A stretch of 45,271 nucleotides of DNA from an uncultured Saprospiraceae bacterium (lineage in GTDB: Bacteria > Bacteroidota > Bacteroidia > Chitinophagales > Saprospiraceae), in NCBI GenBank assembly GCA_937924035.1, contig CALDTK010000092.1, positions 1 to 45,271 on the forward strand, in the 5' to 3' direction. The notes under the pieces were generated by a model. The model saw nothing but the letters and a program-made list of their open reading frames with translations, made no database searches and had not been told where the DNA came from. This document shows, piece after piece, positions 17,316 to 25,903 of this stretch. Each line of letters begins with the position of its first letter. Position 1 is the stretch's first letter. Made by a program: the position numbers and the translations under genes.

Positions 17316-17356
17316 GCTGATTGGCGAAGAGTGCTATTTTTATGGATCGATGCAAT

Positions 17357-17375
17357 CGTATTTCGTCGAAATACG
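17357..17375. promoter_or_regulatory. 19-base palindrome upstream of the DNA-repair helicase gene
   Basis: CGTATTTCG, T, CGAAATACG: 9-base arms exact around one central base, about 125 bases before the helicase ATG. It has the shape of a repressor operator, which would suit damage control of the gene pair, but no SOS consensus for this group can be claimed. Confidence 0.4.
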
Positions 17376-17498
17376 AACAAGCCCGTTTTGCACTTTGATG
17401 TGCATGTCATTCGTGGAAATTCGAACGAAGCTTAACAGACTCACAAAGCGCTTAATTTATTTGCGAACCACTCTCCTCCTAGAACGGTTCACCTATTG

Positions 17499-20018
17499 AT
17501 GCCTAAAGGAAGGAGCTCAAATAAACCTAGTGTTTTAGCGAAAGTTAAAACCAACAAACCATTGACTCCAACTGAAGTTGATTCTCTACTCGCCAAAGGG
17601 AAGTCCTATTTCCAAACCCGCGGTTACAGTCCTTTCCCTTTTCAGGAAAACACTTGGCGCGCCTACCTCGAAGGCAAAAGCGGAATTGTAAACGCACCTA
17701 CCGGCTCTGGTAAAACCTTTAGCCTCGTTATTCCGATTCTCCTTGAAGCATTAGGGAATGGAGATGTGGATCGCGCGGGACTTCGAGCAATTTGGATCTC
17801 ACCCATCCGTGCACTGACTAAGGAAATAGCGAAAGCCGCACATGAAGCTATCTCGGGACTTGGTCTAGCATGGGAAGTCGGTATTCGCTCGGGTGATACG
17901 TCCAGCAGCGAACGTGCAAAGCAAAAACGCAGACCTCCACACATACTTATTACCACTCCTGAAAGCCTTCACCTTCTCCTCGCCTCCAAGGATCATCCTA
18001 AATTCTTCGGAAAGCTCCGAGCGGTAGTTGTTGATGAATGGCACGAACTCATGGGCAGCAAGCGCGGTGTGCAGATGGAATTGGGCTTAAGCCGTCTGCG
18101 GGGATTGGTTACTGATCTGCATGTCTGGGGAATCTCCGCCACCATTGGCAACTTAGTAGCTGCAGGAAAGGTATTACTCGCAGATACGATACCATCAGAT
18201 CAGCAAGTGCTCATTCGAGCCAACGTCGATAAGTACACAGGCATGCAAACCATCATGCCTGAAGAGATTGAAAAGTTTCCATGGGGCGGACATATGGGGA
18301 TCACAATGCTAAGCCAGGTATTGCCCGTGGTGCATAGCTCCGGTTCAACTATTCTTTTTACGAATACGCGTAATCAATGCGAAGTTTGGTATCAAAAATT
18401 GCTTGATATCGATGATGAACTTGCAGGTCAAATTGCAATGCACCACGGCAGCATAGATCGTGAGTTGAGAGACTGGGTAGAGGAGGCCATTCATACCGAA
18501 AAACTTAAAGCGGTCGTTGCTACGAGCTCATTGGATTTGGGCGTAGACTTTCGACCAGTCGAAACGATCGTCCAGATTGGCAGCCCAAAGGGCGTCGCTC
18601 GTTTCTTACAACGCGCAGGCCGTTCTGGTCACCGACCAGGTGAAGACTCGACCATTTATTTTGTTCCGACCCATTCGCTTGAGCTGATAGAAGCAAGTGC
18701 ATTACGAACCGCGATAGATCGACAAGCTATTGAGTCTGTTGAGCCCATGCGTAATTGTTGGGATGTATTAGTGCAGTATCTCGTAACCTTAGCTGTTGGT
18801 GGTGGATTTAAACCTGAAGAAGTATTACCTGAAATACGAGCTACGCATTGTTATGCTGACCTCACAGATGCGCAGTGGAAATGGTGCTTAGACTTCATCA
18901 CTACGGGAGGTGAAAGCTTGGCTGCCTACGATGAGTACAAAAAAGTGACGGTCAAAGAAGATGGACTTTTTGTCGTTGAAGAACGCCGGATCGCCATGCA
19001 ACACCGCATGAATATGGGCACTATCGTTGGGTCAACCTCTATGATGGTGAAGTATGCGCGTGGCGGAAGAATAGGTACTGTAGAAGAGTACTTCGCGACT
19101 CAACTTAAACCAGGAGATACCTTCTGGTTTGGCGGTAAATCGTTGGAGGTAGTTCGAATAACCGCTACTGAATTACAGGTCAAGAAGACTAAGAAGAAGC
19201 CCACGCGCATTCCAAGTTGGCAGGGTGGGCGCATGTCGCTATCAAGCAGTTTGAGCGTTCTGTTTCGAGAAAAAATTGATGCCCTCAAGAGGGGAGAGGT
19301 CTTAGACGAAGAGTTGGCGAAAGTGAAGCCACTTACAGACCTACAAGCTGAACGTTCAGCGCTTCCGTCAACCAACCAGTTTTTGATCGAGTATTTTGAG
19401 GACAAGGAAGGGCACCACTTGCTGATGTATCCTTTTGAAGGTCGGACGGTGCACGAAGGAATAGCTACGCTGATCGCTTTTCGTTTGAGCGTCTACCAGC
19501 CGATAACGTTCACGATTGCCATGAACGACTACGGGTTCGAATTGCTTTCAGAGACCCGTGTGGACTTAGAAACAGCAATTGGTGATGGTCTTTTTGAAAC
19601 CGCCAATTTGGTCGAAGACATCACCCAGGCGATCAATACTTCAGAGATGGGAAGGCGAGCGTTCCGTCAGATAGCAGGAGTTGCAGGATTGGTCTTTCAA
19701 GGCTATCCGGGTAAGCGTAAGAAAGATCGTCAATTGCAGTCGAGTAGTAAGTTGTTCTATGATGTCTTTATGCAGTATGAGCCAGAGAATTTGCTCTTCC
19801 GCCAAGCGCAAGATGAACTCCTCCATTTTCAATTACAAGAAGAGCGCCTCAGAGAGACCTTGGAACGCATCCAACACCAAGAGATCTTATGGATGACACC
19901 TGATCGCGCCACTCCTTTTGCGTTCCCCATCATGATTGATCGCATCCGAGGGAAGTTTAGTACCGAACGCATCGAGGATAGGGTAGCGCGGATGAAATTG
20001 GCGTTGGTGGCGGATTAG
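17499..20018 (+). CDS. Ligase-associated DNA damage response DEXH box helicase
   Basis: 839 residues from ATG 17499 (a TTG directly before it gives one extra residue). It is an Lhr-like superfamily 2 helicase. Walker A is APTGSGKT (about 66-73), the DEXH box is VVVDEWHELMGSKRG (Asp179 to His182), motif III is WGISATIG, motif IV region ILFTNTRNQCEVW, motif V VATSSLDLGVDF, and motif VI FLQRAGRSGHRPG with its two Arg. A long C-terminal Lhr-type region follows. This length and the neighbour (a PdeM phosphoesterase 27 bases downstream) identify the bacterial set of genes usually found with an ATP-dependent DNA ligase and an exonuclease. That set is thought to act in DNA repair. The ligase and exonuclease are not in this window. 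Confidence 0.92.
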   Translation: MPKGRSSNKPSVLAKVKTNKPLTPTEVDSLLAKGKSYFQTRGYSPFPFQENTWRAYLEGKSGIVNAPTGSGKTFSLVIPILLEALGNGDVDRAGLRAIWISPIRALTKEIAKAAHEAISGLGLAWEVGIRSGDTSSSERAKQKRRPPHILITTPESLHLLLASKDHPKFFGKLRAVVVDEWHELMGSKRGVQMELGLSRLRGLVTDLHVWGISATIGNLVAAGKVLLADTIPSDQQVLIRANVDKYTGMQTIMPEEIEKFPWGGHMGITMLSQVLPVVHSSGSTILFTNTRNQCEVWYQKLLDIDDELAGQIAMHHGSIDRELRDWVEEAIHTEKLKAVVATSSLDLGVDFRPVETIVQIGSPKGVARFLQRAGRSGHRPGEDSTIYFVPTHSLELIEASALRTAIDRQAIESVEPMRNCWDVLVQYLVTLAVGGGFKPEEVLPEIRATHCYADLTDAQWKWCLDFITTGGESLAAYDEYKKVTVKEDGLFVVEERRIAMQHRMNMGTIVGSTSMMVKYARGGRIGTVEEYFATQLKPGDTFWFGGKSLEVVRITATELQVKKTKKKPTRIPSWQGGRMSLSSSLSVLFREKIDALKRGEVLDEELAKVKPLTDLQAERSALPSTNQFLIEYFEDKEGHHLLMYPFEGRTVHEGIATLIAFRLSVYQPITFTIAMNDYGFELLSETRVDLETAIGDGLFETANLVEDITQAINTSEMGRRAFRQIAGVAGLVFQGYPGKRKKDRQLQSSSKLFYDVFMQYEPENLLFRQAQDELLHFQLQEERLRETLERIQHQEILWMTPDRATPFAFPIMIDRIRGKFSTERIEDRVARMKLALVAD

Positions 20019-20045
20019 ACAAGCACTTAACCCTACCTTCACCCT

Positions 20046-20768
20046 GTGCCGCCGACCTCAAAAAAGTCTACCACTTTGAACGACTGTATCCCTAAGATAC
20101 TTCATGACCAAACCTTCCACCTCCATCCCCATGCGGCCATCTACTGGGAAGAAGCAGATACACTACTGGTAGCAGATCTACACCTCGGAAAAGCCACCCA
20201 CTTTCGGCGACATGGACTTGCGGTACCTACATACGTGCAAGACGAAACGCTAGAAAAACTTACCGGACTGCTTCTCGATTTCAAGCCTGACCGACTGTTG
20301 ATGCTTGGCGATCTTTTTCACAGCGACTACAATCCCGAATGGGAAGACTTCGCTGAACTTGTCATGGCTTTCTCGCATGTAAAATTTGCACTGGTACCTG
20401 GAAATCACGACAGACTTACCTACCATCAATACGAGAAGTACAATATTGAGGTCCACGAAGAGCCCTATTTTGAAGGCCCGTTCGCCTTCTCTCATCACCC
20501 CTTAGAAAAAGACGTTTTGGCGGAAGCTGAACGTAGCAGAGTGTATCTCTCAAAGAATAGCCCAAGCTATAATCTCGCGGGGCACGTTCATCCTGCCGTA
20601 ATGCTGCAAGGCCGTAAAGATCGACTACGTTTGCCGTGTTACTATTTTGGAGAACAAGCAGGATTACTGCCGGCATTTGGCGCGTTTACAGGAACCTACA
20701 CGATTCAGCCTCAAAAAGGGGATGAAGTATTTGTACTGACAGGGGACAAGGTTATGCAAGTAGGGTAG
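20046..20768 (+). CDS. pdeM: Ligase-associated DNA damage response endonuclease PdeM
   Basis: 240 residues starting at GTG 20046; a TTG 10 codons in (20076) is the alternative. It is a calcineurin-like metallophosphoesterase. VADLHLGKATHFRR (Asp44, His46), LMLGDLFHSD (Asp89), VPGNHDR (Asn120, His121) and NLAGHVHPAV supply the two-metal ligands. The mix HLGKA-FRR is the signature of the PdeM subgroup. It is expected to cut DNA or a nucleic acid phosphodiester together with the helicase just upstream, with which it forms an operon (27 bases apart). It converges with the YegP-like gene, with only 2 bases between the stop codons. A one-mismatch 14-mer lies at 20514-20527. Confidence 0.9.
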   Translation: MPPTSKKSTTLNDCIPKILHDQTFHLHPHAAIYWEEADTLLVADLHLGKATHFRRHGLAVPTYVQDETLEKLTGLLLDFKPDRLLMLGDLFHSDYNPEWEDFAELVMAFSHVKFALVPGNHDRLTYHQYEKYNIEVHEEPYFEGPFAFSHHPLEKDVLAEAERSRVYLSKNSPSYNLAGHVHPAVMLQGRKDRLRLPCYYFGEQAGLLPAFGAFTGTYTIQPQKGDEVFVLTGDKVMQVG

Positions 20769-20770
20769 TA

Positions 20771-21124
20771 CTAAGCTTCTGTACCTATCTCCAAGATATT
20801 AGATGAGTTAAGTTGTGCTCTAATAAGTGCAATGTCTTCTTCTAATATATCAAGTTCTTCTTGATTTCTGCCCACTGCTAAAATATTGCCGTTGCGAGCC
20901 TTTATTGTATAAAAGTGTTTGCCACGATTATTGACTTTGAATTCAATACGCTTGTCGTCACTAATATTCCTTTTAACGCTATCTATTCCTTTATAGGCAT
21001 TTGCCTTTGCAGTATAGCCTTCACTTGCATGAAAGAGTGCGTCACCTTGATCGCATATAAACCTAAAACGCCACTCACCTTTCTTGTCTGCGTAGACCTG
21101 AATAGTTGGTTTCACCTGAGGCAT
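20771..21124 (-). CDS. YegP-like (DUF1508) protein
   Basis: 117 residues, soluble. Residues about 8-50 form one DUF1508 unit (YADKKGEWRFRFICDQGDAL, then HASEGYTAKANAYKGIDSVKRN). Residues about 60-108 form a second, more diverged unit (FKVNNRGKHFYTIKARNGNIL). The YegP family usually has two such units in about 110 residues, so the length is normal. Its function is unknown. It lies between a convergent gene and the AsmA-like gene, and may be co-transcribed with the latter since only 43 bases separate them. Confidence 0.82.
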   Translation of the reverse strand: MPQVKPTIQVYADKKGEWRFRFICDQGDALFHASEGYTAKANAYKGIDSVKRNISDDKRIEFKVNNRGKHFYTIKARNGNILAVGRNQEELDILEEDIALIRAQLNSSNILEIGTEA

Positions 21125-21167
21125 GCTATAAATTATTTGGTTTAATCAATCGATAAAATTCAAAGGA

Positions 21168-24131
21168 TTACCCTCCAGATCCTGGCGGCTTAATATCTTC
21201 AAATCCTTCTAAAAAGTCGCCGTCGTCCTCCGGCGCTTTGTACTCACTTGGTGCTTTTGAAGGTCCGAAAAGTCCATCAAACTTGACCGCAGGTTTCTTT
21301 AGTGTAGGCTTCTGCACAACTTTGCCTGATCGTTCAATAATCTTGGAAGATCCAGTCAGTGTAGGTGTTTTACCAGTCGATTCAGCTTGTAGTTGATCCT
21401 CGTCCGCATCATCCCAATCTAAGTATGCATCGGTATCAACATCAACTGCCCTTCCAGGATTTGAATTGCTGCTGCTGCGAGATGCACGCTCTTTTTGGAA
21501 ATCTTTACGCATGGAGCTTGCAATAGCTGGCCTATTTTCTGTGGCCTTTATTTTCGCTTCAGTCGGACGATTCTTGGTTCGATATCCATCGTCATCGTAA
21601 TCATCAATCAAACTCTCTGGTCCGAAAAGTGCTATGAGTTTTTTGCGGATGGATGCTTTCCGAGCTTGTGAAAACCTAAAGTCTCTGCGTACTTGAGCAT
21701 TCGCTGTGCGAACATCGTAATTATCATTTACGAGGGTGCCGTCGATTTTAATACCAACTTGAAATAAGCCATTTCGTTTATCTGGAAGAAAACTTGTTCC
21801 TGGCTTTTTTCCAAATAATTTATTGAGAACAACTTGTGCTGCATTTAGACGAATTGCATAATCAATATCATGATCAAAAGCATGCGATCCGGCGACCGTA
21901 AAATTACTTGCAGTAGACTGAATGAACATGGCAGGTAGGTAGACCACCGAGTTTTCAATTTCTACCCAATTTTCAACATCAATAAACTGGATATGTGAAA
22001 GTTCCTCTCTTCTCACAAATTTGCTCATCGCTTGAAGCATTTCAAACTCTCTTAACTCTCCATCTGTAAGACCTACGTTTGCCCATACGTGTAAATCATC
22101 CATCAATAAGTTGGTATTCTTATCCCACGAAGCTTCAACGTAAGCACGTGTTGTCATCTGTCCGTTTATGTGACGAGCTTCCACAACATCTTGCCCTACA
22201 TTTTCGGTACGTTCAAACATCTCGGTGATGTTGACTTCAGAGCACGCAAGTTTTGCCGAAAGGCTAGGGGCTTCCCGCAACTCCATCGTTCCTTCAACGG
22301 CCCAATGTCCTTCCATAGCATAGCCTTCTCCGATCACTTTGAGATCCGAATCTTTGAGCGAGCAGCTTCCTGCGAATTTTTTAACAATGACGTCATTATA
22401 CACTACTTCAGTAGCTTTCAATTTCAGTTTCGCACCAAGCCCATCAGCCGTTTTGGGATTAGTACTCACATCAATTGTACCCTTCGATGTCAGGTTGTCA
22501 TCTGCCCCTCCAAACATATTGACCCATGCGGCCAGGTCAATTTTTTCGGTATTGATCTCTCCATTGAAGCTTAGCGTTTGCGAACTATTTCCCAAGAGAT
22601 AAGGAATCAAATTGTCTATGGTCAGTGTCGTGTTCAGCTTATCGCCAAAACCCGATAAGTGTCCAGCATTAACTTTTAGGTCAGGTCCTTTCAGGGCGAT
22701 TGTGCTTGCGCCAAAACCTACTTCACTTTCACCATACGTGAGTGCAGCTCTATCGAGTTCAAACTGCCCGCTCGTTCTGATGTTGTTCGCATAGCGACTA
22801 TCGACGAGATGTTTCTGTCGACCACGAAGACGGAATTTTCTTGCGGTTAGCGTTCCATCAAAAGTTCCTCCATCCCATAACTCATCGAGCCAGGCCAGTG
22901 GTAAGGTCCCGCTCGCTTCTATATCGTAGTAGGGATCAGTAAAGTTCGACCAAATGAATCTGCCATTAAGGGGTTGACCGTCCAAGTGGGCAATTACATT
23001 GGCCAACTGAAGCTTGGAGTCAGCCATCGAGTGGCCCTTACCATTGGTGTAAATAAGGTTGAAACTAACATCGGTCGCTTTTCGATCAAGCGCAGGTATG
23101 TACAATGAGCCATCTTTAAGTTCGCCGGTGAAGTTGATTTCAGGACTTTTGTATTTATCAAGAAGTCCCTCAATCTTGCCGTCTAGTGCAAAGCGTCCTT
23201 TCGAATCCAGTTCGCGAATGGACTGTGTGACCCATTGTTCGGGGAGTACTCTGAGTAATGTCCCTAACCTTCCCTCTTGTGTTTGAAGTAGAAGATTGTA
23301 TGCTGTTGAAGACTTCACAAATCCGATGCTCCCAGAAATATCCACAGGCATTTCATCCAATGTGATGACCGTCGGTCCAAATAGATAGGTGTTTGCTTGT
23401 GGATCTATTTCCAGCTCTAGCTTAGAACTAATGTCAATCGCCTCTAGGTAACTGAGCTCTCCAATATTCAAGAAATAGCTTTTGCCGCTGATATCTCCTG
23501 TCAGTGTATAGGCCTCATTCCCGAAAGCACCACTAAGCTCGCCCTCCTGAACATAAAATGAGCCTTTGCTCTGTGCAGGTAGGTCCTCATAGCGTATAGT
23601 CACCTCAGAAAGCAGGATTTTAGAGAGTGCGAAAGAGAATTCTGCTGAAGTCTCAGCATTATCCCTACTTCTAAGGACATTCCAGTTGGCTTTGCGGTCA
23701 GCACTTCGATAAACGAAGAGTTCACCGCCATCAAGTTTGATAGTATTAATGATCCAATCATCAGCAAAAATCAAGTCCCAATAGCTTATCCTACCTGCCA
23801 ATCTTTCGGCCTTTAGTAGAACCCCCTCGCCTATACCATCTAAGGCGACGTTCTGGAGATCAACACTTGCATATGGGAATTCTCGCCAAAGACTAAGAGA
23901 TACACCCTCCACACTTAGATCTGTGTCGAGTTGCCCTCGCAGCGCTATAAGTGCTTGCTTTCCTATCTCTTTTTCAAAAAAAAGAGGGACGAGTAATGCG
24001 AGAAGTATGAGCCCAACAGCGATGCCGCCGAGCCATTTTAGTAAGTGTTTCATGCCAATTCGCTTCCGGTTAGGCTGAAATGACCCCTGATTTGTGCGTT
24101 CAGGAGGCAAAAATTCATCGTTCGAATGCAT
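21168..24131 (-). CDS. AsmA-like envelope protein
   Basis: 987 residues. A single membrane anchor (about residues 29-49, LKWLGGIAVGLILLALLVPL) is followed by a very long, beta-rich part facing the periplasm. Motifs of the AsmA/TamB-like superfamily are ALRGQLDTDLSVEGVSLSLW, FPYASVDLQNVALDG and the repeated pattern GxFxLDGKxxG, as well as ADFTVAGSHAFDHDIDYAIRLN-type strands (about 745-770), the AsmA C-terminal signature. Such proteins are thought to form lipid-conducting bridges between the two membranes. The last 170 residues are acidic and Lys/Ser/Pro rich, a disordered tail that most relatives lack. The start may be ATG 24131 or ATG 24053, directly before the anchor. Confidence 0.85.
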   Translation of the reverse strand: MHSNDEFLPPERTNQGSFQPNRKRIGMKHLLKWLGGIAVGLILLALLVPLFFEKEIGKQALIALRGQLDTDLSVEGVSLSLWREFPYASVDLQNVALDGIGEGVLLKAERLAGRISYWDLIFADDWIINTIKLDGGELFVYRSADRKANWNVLRSRDNAETSAEFSFALSKILLSEVTIRYEDLPAQSKGSFYVQEGELSGAFGNEAYTLTGDISGKSYFLNIGELSYLEAIDISSKLELEIDPQANTYLFGPTVITLDEMPVDISGSIGFVKSSTAYNLLLQTQEGRLGTLLRVLPEQWVTQSIRELDSKGRFALDGKIEGLLDKYKSPEINFTGELKDGSLYIPALDRKATDVSFNLIYTNGKGHSMADSKLQLANVIAHLDGQPLNGRFIWSNFTDPYYDIEASGTLPLAWLDELWDGGTFDGTLTARKFRLRGRQKHLVDSRYANNIRTSGQFELDRAALTYGESEVGFGASTIALKGPDLKVNAGHLSGFGDKLNTTLTIDNLIPYLLGNSSQTLSFNGEINTEKIDLAAWVNMFGGADDNLTSKGTIDVSTNPKTADGLGAKLKLKATEVVYNDVIVKKFAGSCSLKDSDLKVIGEGYAMEGHWAVEGTMELREAPSLSAKLACSEVNITEMFERTENVGQDVVEARHINGQMTTRAYVEASWDKNTNLLMDDLHVWANVGLTDGELREFEMLQAMSKFVRREELSHIQFIDVENWVEIENSVVYLPAMFIQSTASNFTVAGSHAFDHDIDYAIRLNAAQVVLNKLFGKKPGTSFLPDKRNGLFQVGIKIDGTLVNDNYDVRTANAQVRRDFRFSQARKASIRKKLIALFGPESLIDDYDDDGYRTKNRPTEAKIKATENRPAIASSMRKDFQKERASRSSSNSNPGRAVDVDTDAYLDWDDADEDQLQAESTGKTPTLTGSSKIIERSGKVVQKPTLKKPAVKFDGLFGPSKAPSEYKAPEDDGDFLEGFEDIKPPGSGG

Positions 24132-24201
24132 CGCTAATGTAACGTTTGTAAGCCTGTAGCTTGGTACTTTGAAAATAGACTTTGTTTTTTTTCAAAAAGG
24201 C

Positions 24202-24231
24202 TTGCGCGAAAACAGGAAAAGACTACTTTTG
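24202..24231 (+). promoter_or_regulatory. Bacteroidota-type promoter for tRNA-Val
   Basis: TTG at 24202-24204, then 19 bases, then TACTTTTG at 24224-24231. This fits the phylum's sigma-70 consensus (TTTG, 19 bases, TAnnTTTG) except for the first T of the upstream element. Transcription would start near 24238, about 20 bases before the tRNA. Confidence 0.85.
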
Positions 24232-24259
24232 CGGCCGCTTCTAATGAGAAGCATGTTTA

Positions 24260-24337
24260 GGGCGGTTAGCTCAGCTGGTTTAGAGCACCTCGTTTACACC
24301 GAGGGGGTCGGGGGTTCGAGTCCCTCACTGCCCACCA
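24260..24337 (+). tRNA. tRNA-Val, anticodon TAC
   Basis: All four arms fold: acceptor GGGCGGT with ACTGCCC (one G-U), D-arm GCTC/GAGC, anticodon stem CCTCG/CGAGG with loop TTTACAC (anticodon TAC at 24295-24297), and T-arm GGGGG/CCCTC with loop TTCGAGT. The 3' CCA is encoded (24335-24337). It reads GUA and the other valine codons. A terminator follows. Confidence 0.97.
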
Positions 24338-24344
24338 TACATCT

Positions 24345-24379
24345 AAAGCCTTCTTGCAGTAATGCAGGAAGGCTTTTTT
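24345..24379 (+). terminator. Intrinsic terminator after tRNA-Val
   Basis: AAAGCCTTC (24345-24353) pairs with GAAGGCTTT (24368-24376), with a secondary GCA/TGC pairing in the loop. The T-run extends to 24379. Confidence 0.88.
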
Positions 24380-24430
24380 GTTGGTAGTACGCTACTTGGG
24401 GTTACCCTCTAGTCAGCTTAGCTTTGGACC

Positions 24431-25555
24431 ATGTCATCTATTGGCCAAAAGGCAATCAAGATCATGAGTCAGGCAAGTATGCGCCGACTTTTTTTCCTTC
24501 TTCTTGTGGGGGGAGTTACCTATTGGTTTTTCGACCTGATTCAGCCATTCTTAATGCCTGTGTTTTGGGCTACGGTTCTTGCAATCGTTTTTCAGCCTAT
24601 GTCTCAATGGTTTTGTCGAAAGACCAAAGGGAGAGAAAGCTTAGCAGCTTCGCTCACCACTTTACTGATTACTGTCGTAGTCGTGCTACCACTTGCGCTT
24701 GTTGTTTTAGCTGTAGTAAATGAAGCAGGTAACCTCATTGCTAGGGTCAATTCAGGAGAACTTGACCCTAATCTTGTCGTCAATTGGTTTGAAGCTCGAA
24801 TCCCTGCCGCACAGATGCTCGCGGAAGACTATGGTGTTGATTTTGATGAGGTACGAAAAAATGTCTCGGAGGCTATCGCCACTGCTGGACAATGGATCGG
24901 GAATCAAGCCGTGAGGGCTGGACAGAATTTTATTGGCAGTGCCGTGCAGTTTTTCTTGATGCTTTACCTCCTGTGGTTCTTTCTCAGAGACGGTCACAAA
25001 ATCAAAGAAATGGCTATTCGTGCACTCCCATTAGGAGATCGAGAAGAGCGTATGTTGTTTTCAAGGTTTGCGACGGTGAGTCGAGCGACCCTAAAAGGAA
25101 CCCTCATTGTTGCAATTATTCAAGGAACGCTTGGAGGCCTTTTGTTTTGGGCGTGTGGAATCTCAAGCCCATTATTTTGGGGTGTAATGATGACCCTGCT
25201 GAGCTTACTACCTATCGGAGGAGCAGCTCTTGTTTGGGCTCCGGCTGCTATTGTCTTCGCCATTCAAGGCGATTGGCCAAGAGCAATCGCTTTGGTGGCC
25301 TTTGGTGGCTTAGCAATTGGCCTGGTTGATAATCTACTGCGACCGCTTCTTGTGGGTAGAGATACTCAAATGCCAGATTATTTAGTGCTGGTAACGACAC
25401 TTGGTGGTATTGCCAGCTTTGGACTAGCAGGATTTATCATTGGGCCTGTAGTAGCAGCATTATTCCTAAGCGTATGGGAATTGATGATGCTAGAATTTGA
25501 AGAAAACCCCAAACCCAAAGGATTAGAACAAAGCGAAGTGGATGTAGGCCCTTAA
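24431..25555 (+). CDS. AI-2E family transporter
   Basis: 374 residues with seven to eight hydrophobic helices. The family (TerC-unrelated; named after E. coli YdgG/TqsA) contains exporters of the signal autoinducer-2 and sodium/proton antiporters. The typical early helices (FFLLLVGGVTYWFFDLIQPF, PVFWATVLAIVFQP), the central amphipathic region (LIARVNSGELDPN), the motif FFLRDGHKI and the late block LIVAIIQGTLGG, PIGGAALVWAPAAI, GLVDNLLRPLLVG and PVVAALFLSVWEL are all present. What it moves cannot be told from sequence. It is monocistronic. The DUF4286/murA block converges on it. Confidence 0.93.
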   Translation: MSSIGQKAIKIMSQASMRRLFFLLLVGGVTYWFFDLIQPFLMPVFWATVLAIVFQPMSQWFCRKTKGRESLAASLTTLLITVVVVLPLALVVLAVVNEAGNLIARVNSGELDPNLVVNWFEARIPAAQMLAEDYGVDFDEVRKNVSEAIATAGQWIGNQAVRAGQNFIGSAVQFFLMLYLLWFFLRDGHKIKEMAIRALPLGDREERMLFSRFATVSRATLKGTLIVAIIQGTLGGLLFWACGISSPLFWGVMMTLLSLLPIGGAALVWAPAAIVFAIQGDWPRAIALVAFGGLAIGLVDNLLRPLLVGRDTQMPDYLVLVTTLGGIASFGLAGFIIGPVVAALFLSVWELMMLEFEENPKPKGLEQSEVDVGP

Positions 25556-25570
25556 ATCGTCTAGTGGCAC

Positions 25571-25903
25571 TTAACTTTCGCTAGAGTAGAGCACCTTTTC
25601 TTCTTCAACTTTCATGAGTGTTCGGATGGCGATATAGCTATTGTTGTAGCGATCCTTGTGCTTCTTCTGGAGGGCGGGAGCATAGGATCCTAGATACGCC
25701 TGGAGTGTTGCATGGTCTTTACAGGTGTACTGAATAGCGTAGCTTTTGCCATCCGGATCTTCATCATTGAGAATTCGAAGCATGCGATAACTGACAAACA
25801 TGCCCGTGGCGAGGACTTCTGGTATGTGCTCAGTTTTCATCCAATCTAGCCAGTCTGCAGCAACGGCGAGATCAACTTTAACGGTGACGTTATAAACGAT
25901 CAT
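25571..25903 (-). CDS. DUF4286 family protein
   Basis: 110 residues. The start MIVYNVTVKVDLAVAADWLDWMKTEHIPEVL and the middle block SYAIQYTCKDHATLQAYL mark DUF4286, a small ferredoxin-like (dimeric alpha/beta) family of unknown function in Bacteroidota. Its ATG overlaps the murA stop codon by 4 bases (25900-25903), so the two are translationally coupled. This suggests a role with murA, but nothing more can be seen. Confidence 0.9.
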   Translation of the reverse strand: MIVYNVTVKVDLAVAADWLDWMKTEHIPEVLATGMFVSYRMLRILNDEDPDGKSYAIQYTCKDHATLQAYLGSYAPALQKKHKDRYNNSYIAIRTLMKVEEEKVLYSSES

